This document shows, in pieces, positions 1-5,821 of a stretch of DNA of 7,335 nt; the first letter of the stretch is position 1; each line of letters begins with the position of its first letter. Origin of the DNA: Candidatus Nomurabacteria bacterium (lineage in GTDB: Bacteria > Patescibacteriota > Minisyncoccia > Phycocordibacterales > UBA9973). Below the pieces are notes generated by a model. It was not told the origin of the DNA, did no database searches, and saw only the letters and a list, made by a program, of their open reading frames with translations. A program made the translations under genes and the position numbers. Location of the stretch: the NCBI GenBank assembly GCA_026395935.1, contig JAPLXT010000091.1, positions 1-7,335 on the forward strand, read 5' to 3'.

Positions 1-224
1 ATTAGGTTATCGAAATCTTTTGCCATTTAGGGGGATAATTCATCATCACCACGTGGACCACCAGGACTATCTGAGACTATATGTGCCATATGAGAGAAAT
101 TATCTTCTTGGAGTGTAAGTCCATCACGCCATACGTATTCATTGCAACCTGGAAATTCACAACGACCACCGGAGAGTACCCATAGTTTTAATTTTACATC
201 TTGAGGTATTGTAGTAGTAGACAT
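1..224 (-). pseudogene. HNH endonuclease N-terminus, interrupted by in-frame TAA and cut by the window edge
   Basis: The open part (224 down to the TAA at 27-29) encodes 65 residues that look like the start of an HNH nuclease. Two zinc-type cysteines (C22 and C27 in GGRCEFPGCN), the WRDGL segment and the AHI histidine (H48), followed by SPGGPRGD, match the N-terminal HNH module found in stand-alone HNH proteins and, from memory, in HNH-SAVED (Cap5-type) CBASS effectors. After DELSP the frame hits TAA, but the same frame continues as MAKDFDNL to the edge, where this family normally reads LSPxxAxDxxNLM. One sense codon therefore seems to have become a stop, which points to a pseudogene, a sequencing error or recoding. 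The next codon is ATG, so reinitiation is conceivable. The C-terminus and the second half of the metal site lie outside the window. The start is 3 bp after the repressor stop, so the two are probably co-transcribed. The SAVED assignment cannot be tested here. Confidence 0.62.
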
Positions 225-227
225 AGT

Positions 228-875
228 TTAATTCTTCTTTATAATTCCAATTACTTTCCCACTTAATAAGAAATTGTCACCTTCATGAATAAATATAGGT
301 AGATATTTTTCTGTTGAATCAGCTTCAAGGATAATCCTATTATTGGGTTTATCTTCTCGGAATCTTTTTATGGTTGCCATGTTGTCTATGACAGCAACGA
401 CAATATCATCAGTCTTATAGTTCTTATATTCACTATCGACTAGAACGAAGTCTCCACTTTCAATGATTTTTTCTTCTTCTCCAACTTTTGCTTTATTCAT
501 TGAATCTCCATCAGCAATAAGTGCATACAGATTACTTTTATTTCTTGGTAGCATTGATGAAGATATTTTTAAATACTGATCAACATTCTGTTCGGCAAAG
601 ATAGTAGCGGGACCACAATTAGCAGACCCCACTACTGGTAGGGAGTAGATAGGACTTGTTGAAGCTTTGGCAAAGCCTCTTTTAACTAGCTTTATAATTC
701 CAGCCTCAAGGTTTAATTGAATTAATCCATCTTTCTCAAGCTGTTGTAAGTGATATTTAGCTGTTTGGGGTTTTCCTTTCGCTCCCACCATTTCAGCCAT
801 CTTTCTAAGGCTATATGATCCAAAATCCTCGTGGGTGGCTATTAAGTCTAAAAGTTGTTTTTGTATTATATTCAT
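228..875 (-). CDS. LexA/CI-like self-cleaving transcriptional repressor
   Basis: This 215-residue protein has the LexA layout: an N-terminal winged-helix DNA-binding region (about 1-68, with TAKYHLQQLEKDGLI as the recognition and wing part), a linker, and a C-terminal S24 peptidase fold (about 78-212). The cleavage region LPVVGSANCGPATIFAE aligns with that of LexA and suggests autolysis between C87 and G88, a Cys-Gly bond like that of UmuD. The catalytic serine is S125 in DGDSM and the lysine is K170 in ATIKRF, so the dyad is intact. By family knowledge, RecA-DNA filaments would trigger self-cleavage and derepression. It may be the host LexA, but its position opposite an accessory gene cluster with terminase genes favours a prophage repressor. 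The ATG at 873-875 is chosen because a consensus promoter puts the transcription start on it. The HNH frame follows 3 bp downstream. Confidence 0.9.
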   Translation of the reverse strand: MNIIQKQLLDLIATHEDFGSYSLRKMAEMVGAKGKPQTAKYHLQQLEKDGLIQLNLEAGIIKLVKRGFAKASTSPIYSLPVVGSANCGPATIFAEQNVDQYLKISSSMLPRNKSNLYALIADGDSMNKAKVGEEEKIIESGDFVLVDSEYKNYKTDDIVVAVIDNMATIKRFREDKPNNRIILEADSTEKYLPIFIHEGDNFLLSGKVIGIIKKN

Positions 876-881
876 ACTCCT

Positions 882-910
882 ATTATAGCATACTTTAAAA
901 ATTTAAACAA
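882..910 (-). promoter_or_regulatory. Repressor promoter giving a probable leaderless mRNA
   Basis: On the minus strand there is a perfect -10 TATAAT (887-882) preceded by TGC, an extended -10, and a 17-bp spacer to a weaker -35 TTGTTT (910-905). Counting seven bases on from the -10 places +1 at 875, the A of the repressor ATG. An AGGAG lies only 1 base before the ATG, too close to work as a ribosome-binding site and upstream of the predicted transcript. Lambda cI from PRM is the classic leaderless parallel. The element positions are seen; the start site is inferred. Confidence 0.7.
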
Positions 911-917
911 TAAAGAT

Positions 918-946
918 TTGACATTTTACACCCTATTAAGTAAACT
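918..946 (+). promoter_or_regulatory. Rightward divergent promoter
   Basis: A perfect -35 TTGACA (918-923) stands 17 bp from TAAACT (941-946), a 4-of-6 match to the -10 consensus. The predicted start near 953 leaves a leader of about 12 nt before the ATG at 965, without a Shine-Dalgarno motif. It faces away from the repressor promoter, with the two -35 boxes only 7 bp apart, so one bound repressor could affect both. Confidence 0.6.
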
Positions 947-966
947 CCCTATATCACCCCTATTAT
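929..966 (+). repeat. Short CCCTAT repeats, candidate operator half-sites
   Basis: CCCTAT occurs at 931-936, 947-952 and 958-963, bracketing the -10 box and reaching the start codon of the rightward gene. A related CCTATTA lies at 879-885 over the repressor -10 region. Spacings of 16 and 11 bp place copies on roughly opposite and same helix faces. They are plausible binding sites for the adjacent repressor, but the motif is short and AT-rich DNA gives chance matches, so this is tentative. Confidence 0.3.
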
Positions 967-2467
967 GAAGCAAGAATACGAAAAAATAAGAGAAGAATTA
1001 GTTAGTTCCCTTGATGATGAAAAAATCAAAATGATTTACTCATCTCAATTTTACGCTACACCAGAATTTGAATCTATTTATTATGAAAAGATTAAAAATA
1101 ATCCAGAATATTTTGATATATACAAAAGATGGATTTTAAGTCAGGATCCTCTTTGCCTTGTTCCTAATGAAGATTTGTATAAATTACGTTCTGGGATTAT
1201 TCCATTTCTCCAAGATGAAAATTCCGATGTTTTTAAATACAACAGACCTCTATTAATTTTTTTCTTAGATTTAATTTATCCGTTTGTTAAGAAATCGGTC
1301 ATTATGGCTTTTGATTATTATGATTTAAAAGATAAAGATTTAAATCCTGACCAAACAATGAAAATAATGGAGGAAACTGCAATTCAATCTCTTTCTTTGT
1401 GTGATAAAGAAACCGTAGAAAAAGCAGGATACCCTAGTTTGGATATTGCTTTTATGGATATGTTTAAAACAATTTTTTCACACAACATGGGTTCAGTTTT
1501 TATTAAAGCACCAGATGATGACGAAGAACTTATAAAATTATTTGAAACAGAATGGAAAAACTTAAGTAAATATTCTGATAGTTTATATGGTTTTGAAGTT
1601 GTTCCAAGGATTTTGCCAGCAGATATTTTTAGATATTTAAAATTGCCATTTAAAGAAAAGAAATGTATTGAATTACGTAATACAAATACTTACAAACAAA
1701 TAATGAATTATGTTGTTTCAATCGCTTGCTCTTTTAAGCCGTTACCTGATCCAAGTATACGAACATATTTTAGAAATGAGTTATCGGAATTATTTAGACC
1801 ATTGGTTAAAAAATTGGTTAGTATTTCTATCCAAAACGGAAGTTTTATTTTAAAAGACCAAGCACAAATATTTGAAGATCAATTAGTAAAAGAATTACCA
1901 GGCATTATTGCTGGGTTTGATTTCTTCTTTGCAGCACAACAAAATCTCAAAGAGGATAAAACATTACCATTTCAAAAATTATTTTTGCCATTAAGGGGTT
2001 GGCTTGTAAAAATTGGTAACAATGCGGACCTAGATGAGTATCCATTGACTGACTATTTATCGAAAAAAATAAAGTATAAAATAAAACAATATTGCTCCGT
2101 AGATAAAAATTGTTCAGGGGTTTCTTTAGACAAAGAATTAAACAGGTATGACGAAGAAGATAGTGTTAAACTTTCTGATACACTTTCTGCTGATAAAGAT
2201 TATAACAACAATGATATACCTCAATATGATGCCGTAGACAAAGAGGGTTCTGTTATAGGATGGAAAATTAATACTTTCGCTGGAATTATCAATAAAGGTA
2301 AAAGTACCTTACAAAGATGGGATAGATATAATTTACTCAAACCTAAGAGATATGTTATTGGGAAGAAAGGATACCAAACCCACTACAGAGCTTATACAGA
2401 AGATGACCTTATTAAAGCCAAAGAAATAGATATAGAGTTAAACAAGAAAGCCAGACATCAAAAATAA
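965..2467 (+). CDS. Unknown 500-residue protein with C-terminal MerR-like DNA-binding domain
   Basis: I do not recognise the family as a whole. The C-terminal 70 residues (about 431-490) read as a MerR-type winged helix: a helix-turn-helix in TFAGIINKGKSTLQRWDRYN, then LLKPKRY, a wing with KKGYQTHYRAY and a closing TEDDLIKA helix. MerR domains normally sit at the N-terminus of short proteins, so this placement is odd. Before it, residues 386-409 (VSLDKELNRYDEEDSVKLSD, then TLSA) resemble the linker preceding region 4 of sigma-70 factors, a weak similarity seen by eye. The first 360 residues are mostly helical and acidic or lysine-rich, with no signal peptide or clear membrane span. The gene is the first rightward product opposite the repressor and ends in its own terminator, so an early regulator of the methyltransferase-terminase block is a fair inference. 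The ATG at 965 is the first in frame and fits the promoter spacing. Confidence 0.75.
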   Translation: MKQEYEKIREELVSSLDDEKIKMIYSSQFYATPEFESIYYEKIKNNPEYFDIYKRWILSQDPLCLVPNEDLYKLRSGIIPFLQDENSDVFKYNRPLLIFFLDLIYPFVKKSVIMAFDYYDLKDKDLNPDQTMKIMEETAIQSLSLCDKETVEKAGYPSLDIAFMDMFKTIFSHNMGSVFIKAPDDDEELIKLFETEWKNLSKYSDSLYGFEVVPRILPADIFRYLKLPFKEKKCIELRNTNTYKQIMNYVVSIACSFKPLPDPSIRTYFRNELSELFRPLVKKLVSISIQNGSFILKDQAQIFEDQLVKELPGIIAGFDFFFAAQQNLKEDKTLPFQKLFLPLRGWLVKIGNNADLDEYPLTDYLSKKIKYKIKQYCSVDKNCSGVSLDKELNRYDEEDSVKLSDTLSADKDYNNNDIPQYDAVDKEGSVIGWKINTFAGIINKGKSTLQRWDRYNLLKPKRYVIGKKGYQTHYRAYTEDDLIKAKEIDIELNKKARHQK

Positions 2468-2480
2468 ACCTGTTTATCGT

Positions 2481-2513
2481 AAAAGTCAGAATTAATATTT
2501 CTGGCTTTTTATT
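2481..2513 (+). terminator. Intrinsic terminator after the 500-residue gene
   Basis: AAAAGTCAGAA (2481-2491) pairs over 11 positions, including one G-U, with TTCTGGCTTTT (2499-2509) across a 7-nt loop, and the 3' arm runs into a T-rich tail. It lies 14 bp after the stop codon and separates this gene from the next transcription unit. Confidence 0.8.
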
Positions 2514-2534
2514 TTGTATGAGCCGTGAGCACAT

Positions 2535-2583
2535 TATTAGTTAGTAGAGAGATCATATTTATTAATAAACTCTCTAACTAATA
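2535..2583. promoter_or_regulatory. Long inverted repeat directly before the methyltransferase start
   Basis: TATTAGTTAG (2535-2544) is the perfect reverse complement of CTAACTAATA (2574-2583). After a 3-nt bulge (TAG), AGAG (2548-2551) pairs with CTCT (2570-2573), giving a 14-bp stem with an 18-nt AT-rich loop. It ends 2 bp before the ATG at 2586. As DNA it could be an operator, for the methyltransferase-ParB protein itself or the upstream MerR-like protein. As RNA it could hinder ribosome access. No T-tract follows, so it is not a terminator. Confidence 0.6.
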
Positions 2584-2585
2584 TT

Positions 2586-3863
2586 ATGAACAAAAAACTC
2601 AAGTGGATGGTGGAAGTTAAAAAGGTTGAAGATTTATTGCCTTGGAAAGAAAATCCGAGGACTATTACAAAGGTAGCCTTAGAAAAGTTAAAAGAAAGAA
2701 TTAAACAAAGAGGCTTTCATAGTGTAATTGTTATTGATAAGGACAATACGATTCTTTCTGGAAATCAAAGAAAAGAGGCACTTACTCAACTTGGAATCAA
2801 TGAGGTAAATGTATTAATTCCAAATAGACCCCTTACTAATAATGAAAGAATCAAAATAGCACTCGAAAGTAATCACAACGATGGAGAATGGAATATGGAA
2901 GCTTTGAGGGCTTTTGATTTTGAACTTTTAACTGATGTTGGTTTTGATAAAATGCAACTTGTTAATTTCTGGGATAAAGATAAAGATTTCAAGGATGACG
3001 ATTTTGATGTTGATAAAGAGGTAAAGAAAATAAAGATTCCTACAACTCAAAAAGGAGATCTCATAATCATGGGAAGACATAAACTTTTGTGTGCTAGTTC
3101 GACAGACCAACATGCGGTTGAAAAACTATTCGATGGGCAGAAAGCTACAGCTATCTATAGTGATCCTCCGTTCAATATCGGACTTTCATATAATAAAGGC
3201 GTAGGTAATACCCGTGATTACGGTGGTACCTATGATGACAATAAAACAACTCTTGAATATGTAAATTTTATCCGAAATGTTTTGAAGTCATCACTTGCTG
3301 TATCTCTCTCCGATATACATGTGGCTTTTTGGGCGGATGAGGCTTGGGTATGGGTTTTCCAAACTCTATATAATGAGCTGAATATTAAAAACAGGAGATT
3401 GAACATTTGGATCAAAAATAATTCTTCACCTGTTCCCGGAACGGCATTTAATAAATGTACGGAATTTTGTGTTTATGGCACACAAGGAACTCCTTACTTG
3501 TCGGAACTATTTAAAAATCTCAATGAAATACAAAACAAAGATTTAGGAACTGGTAATCAATTACTTGAAGATATATCTAATATCTGGGCAGTTAAAAGAC
3601 TTCCATCTAACCAAATGGAACATCCGACGAGTAAGAATCCTGAATTGCACTATAAGTTTATTATGCGTTGCACTAAACCTGGCGACATTATTTTTGATGC
3701 CTTCTCTGGATCTGCAAGTACTATGGTCTGTGCAGAAAAACTTGACCGTACAGTTTACTCTCTAGAAATTGATCCAATTTTTTGTGACTTGGCAATAAAA
3801 AGATTCGAAAAGTTAACTGGATTAAAAGCACAAGTAATCAAAAACTATTATGAAGAAAAATAA
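2586..3863 (+). CDS. ParB-like domain fused to beta-class DNA adenine methyltransferase
   Basis: This 425-residue phage-type modification enzyme begins with a ParB/sulfiredoxin-like domain (about 8-95) that carries the GNQR signature at 59-62 after an LLPWKENPR entry motif. From about 150 comes an AdoMet-dependent methyltransferase: catalytic motif IV DPPF (193-196), a variable target-recognition stretch (about 265-345), then HPTSKNPELHYKFI and AdoMet-binding motif I in FDAFSGSAST (370-379). Motif IV preceding motif I defines the beta class, and DPPF rather than SPPY favours N6-adenine. No partner restriction enzyme is adjacent, so it is an orphan enzyme, probably protecting or marking element DNA. 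ParB-methyltransferase fusions next to terminase genes are common in phages. The 3' end overlaps the small terminase by 14 bp. The ATG follows a long inverted repeat and has no Shine-Dalgarno motif. Confidence 0.92.
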   Translation: MNKKLKWMVEVKKVEDLLPWKENPRTITKVALEKLKERIKQRGFHSVIVIDKDNTILSGNQRKEALTQLGINEVNVLIPNRPLTNNERIKIALESNHNDGEWNMEALRAFDFELLTDVGFDKMQLVNFWDKDKDFKDDDFDVDKEVKKIKIPTTQKGDLIIMGRHKLLCASSTDQHAVEKLFDGQKATAIYSDPPFNIGLSYNKGVGNTRDYGGTYDDNKTTLEYVNFIRNVLKSSLAVSLSDIHVAFWADEAWVWVFQTLYNELNIKNRRLNIWIKNNSSPVPGTAFNKCTEFCVYGTQGTPYLSELFKNLNEIQNKDLGTGNQLLEDISNIWAVKRLPSNQMEHPTSKNPELHYKFIMRCTKPGDIIFDAFSGSASTMVCAEKLDRTVYSLEIDPIFCDLAIKRFEKLTGLKAQVIKNYYEEK

Positions 3864-4266
3864 ATCACAAGATCAATTCTTTGAAGAATTAAAAAAAGTT
3901 CCAATAGTACAAGTTGCGTGCGAGAAAACAGGAATATCTAGAAATAGCGTATACCGTTGGAAAAAAGATGATAAATCTTTTTCTTCAAAAATGGATAAAG
4001 CTATGTCCGAGGGTGTTGCCTTTGTAAATGATATGAGTGAATCGCAACTTCTAACGATGATCAAAGAAAAGAACTGGTCAGCTATTTCTTTCTGGTTGAA
4101 ACACAGAAATGATAATTACAGAGATAAGATAGAAATTACTACAAAAGAAGATAAAGAAGAACTTACTCCATCACAAGCAAAAATAGTAAAACAGGCACTC
4201 AAGCTTGCCTCAATTACTAAGTCGAAATCTATTAAAAATATTAACGAAAAGAAAAGCCATGATTAA
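3850..4266 (+). CDS. terS: Phage terminase small subunit
   Basis: This 138-residue protein would recognise the packaging start on phage DNA and load the large subunit. It opens with a helix-turn-helix (about 16-38, VPIVQVACEKTGISRNSVYRW), the usual TerS DNA-binding module. It continues with a helical middle containing SAISFWLKHRNDNYRDK (77-93), which closely resembles the oligomerisation segment of small terminases, where a W/F-LK-R/N-YRDK pattern is typical. The tail (about 100-138) is lysine-rich and low in complexity. Its length is usual for the family. It overlaps the methyltransferase end by 14 bp and the large subunit by 8 bp, so the three are translationally coupled. The start context CTATTATGAAG is identical to that of the gene at 965. 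Confidence 0.85.
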   Translation: MKKNKSQDQFFEELKKVPIVQVACEKTGISRNSVYRWKKDDKSFSSKMDKAMSEGVAFVNDMSESQLLTMIKEKNWSAISFWLKHRNDNYRDKIEITTKEDKEELTPSQAKIVKQALKLASITKSKSIKNINEKKSHD

Positions 4267-5755
4267 AATCATTGAAAACAATTTAGTAAATAGAATGATG
4301 AAAGATAGACTTGTAAGAACATCTATCACAAGAGATAGTTTCTTATATTTTTTCCATTTCTATTATGCCCATTATGTAAAATACGAAACAGCAGATTTTC
4401 AGAAAGAAATAATTCATCATTTAGAAAGTAGTGATACAGAGAATTTATACGTTGTTGCTTTCCGTGGATCTGGTAAGTCTACGATGGTGACAACTGCATA
4501 CCCAATATGGGCAATACTTGGAAAACAACAAAAGAAATTTTGTTTAATCTTCTGTCAGACAAGAACACAAGCCAAACAACATATGATGAATATCAGAAGT
4601 GAGCTTGAAGGTAATGATTTATTAAAAAGAGACCTAGGACCATTCCAAGAACAGAGTGATGAATGGGGTTCGTATTCATTGGTGTTCAATAAAAGTAATG
4701 CTCGTATTACAGTTGCCTCAACAGAGCAAAGTATTAGAGGAATTAGACACAATGAGCATAGACCTGATCTGATAATCTGTGACGACGTAGAAGACGTACA
4801 ATCAACCAAAACTCGTGAGGGACGAGATAAGACGTATCAATGGCTATATGGAGAAGTAATCCCCGCAGGAGATCGTAAAACCAGACTTATTGCTGTTGGT
4901 AACCTTTTGCATGAGGATTCACTACTTATGAGAATTAAAGATGACATAGCAAATAAAAGGTCAAAAGGTGTCTTCAAACAATACCCACTACTTGATGAAG
5001 ATAATATCTGTTTATGGCCTGGAAAATACCCGGAGATGAAAGACATCGAGGATGAAAAAATGAATGTTGCTAGTGAGATATCATGGCAACGAGAATATCT
5101 ACTGCGTATTATTCCAAGTGATGATCAAGTAATTTACCCAGAGTGGATTCAATACTATGACGAATTACCCGGAACAAAACACAAAGCGTATCGTGGTACT
5201 TATGCAGGAGTTGACCTAGCTATCTCTTCCAAAGATTCTGCCGACTTTACTGCAATTGTTTCGGCTCATGTGTATGGACGTAGAGAGAAAATGAAAATTT
5301 ATATTCTTCCTAATCCAATTGTTAAGAAAATAAATTTTCCTGATCAAGTTGAGTTAATGAAAAACTTTAAGAATACTCAAATGCCTAGATCTCAAGATAC
5401 GTTATTCGTTGAGAGTGTTGCATACCAAGAAGCTTTACCTCAAATGCTTGAGTTACATGGAATCAAAGCAGAATCAGTCAGGCCAAAGGGAGATAAAAGA
5501 ACCAGATTATCTTTAACATCAACTTCCATAAAGTCTGGAGTTATTAAATTTCCAAGACAAGGGTGTGAAGAATTGATTGAGCAATTAGTTGGATTTGGGG
5601 TAGAGAAACATGACGATATAGCTGACGCATTTTCTTTGCTTATTAATTCGACTCTTGATAAACACTCAAATGAATCAACATGGCTTCTAACCTTTATAGG
5701 TGGAGACGATGATGATAATACTGTGTATTATAGTGATTATGTTGATGTTGGTTAA
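4259..5755 (+). CDS. terL: Phage terminase large subunit (ATPase-nuclease)
   Basis: This is the DNA-packaging motor and headful nuclease. From the ATG at 4259 it has 498 residues. The ATPase domain shows Walker A FRGSGKST (about 68-75), Walker B LIICDDVED (about 171-179) and a coupling motif VGN (about 213-215). The C-terminal RNase H-like nuclease shows its acidic metal ligands in YAGVDLA (D319), FVES (E385) and HDDIADAF (D452, D453, D456), so both activities look intact. The C-terminal end is rich in aspartate (FIGGDDDDN). A TTG 54 bases upstream (4205) opens the same frame but lies deep inside the small subunit gene; the ATG with an 8-bp overlap is the ordinary choice. A strong terminator follows 14 bp after the stop, and no portal or capsid gene comes next. 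Confidence 0.95.
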   Translation: MIKIIENNLVNRMMKDRLVRTSITRDSFLYFFHFYYAHYVKYETADFQKEIIHHLESSDTENLYVVAFRGSGKSTMVTTAYPIWAILGKQQKKFCLIFCQTRTQAKQHMMNIRSELEGNDLLKRDLGPFQEQSDEWGSYSLVFNKSNARITVASTEQSIRGIRHNEHRPDLIICDDVEDVQSTKTREGRDKTYQWLYGEVIPAGDRKTRLIAVGNLLHEDSLLMRIKDDIANKRSKGVFKQYPLLDEDNICLWPGKYPEMKDIEDEKMNVASEISWQREYLLRIIPSDDQVIYPEWIQYYDELPGTKHKAYRGTYAGVDLAISSKDSADFTAIVSAHVYGRREKMKIYILPNPIVKKINFPDQVELMKNFKNTQMPRSQDTLFVESVAYQEALPQMLELHGIKAESVRPKGDKRTRLSLTSTSIKSGVIKFPRQGCEELIEQLVGFGVEKHDDIADAFSLLINSTLDKHSNESTWLLTFIGGDDDDNTVYYSDYVDVG

Positions 5756-5769
5756 TTATATAGTTATTA

Positions 5770-5800
5770 AAAAAACCTCTAGAAAATCTAGAGGTTTTTT
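5770..5800. terminator. Strong bidirectional intrinsic terminator
   Basis: CCTCTAGA (5776-5783) pairs perfectly with TCTAGAGG (5787-5794) over a 3-nt loop. The stem is flanked by A6 on the left and T6 on the right, so it works as a terminator on either strand. It serves the terminase block from the left and the convergent membrane-protein gene from the right. Confidence 0.93.
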
Positions 5801-5821
5801 AATTAAGATGATGTTTTAAAC

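Noticed and set aside
27..35. Frameshift in the CCCCC run as the cause of the HNH interruption
   Set aside because: Dropping one base gives LSPKWQKISI, which loses the family pattern, while the original frame continues as MAKDFDNL. A substitution explains it better.
4205..4258. TTG start giving the large terminase 18 extra residues
   Set aside because: The extension lies inside the small-subunit gene, reads MPQLLSRNLLKIL with no family match, and the ATG at 4259 gives a normal 8-bp overlap.
4555..5046. Minus-strand frames opposite the large terminase
   Set aside because: They are antisense to conserved ATPase motifs and show no recognisable domain or start signal.
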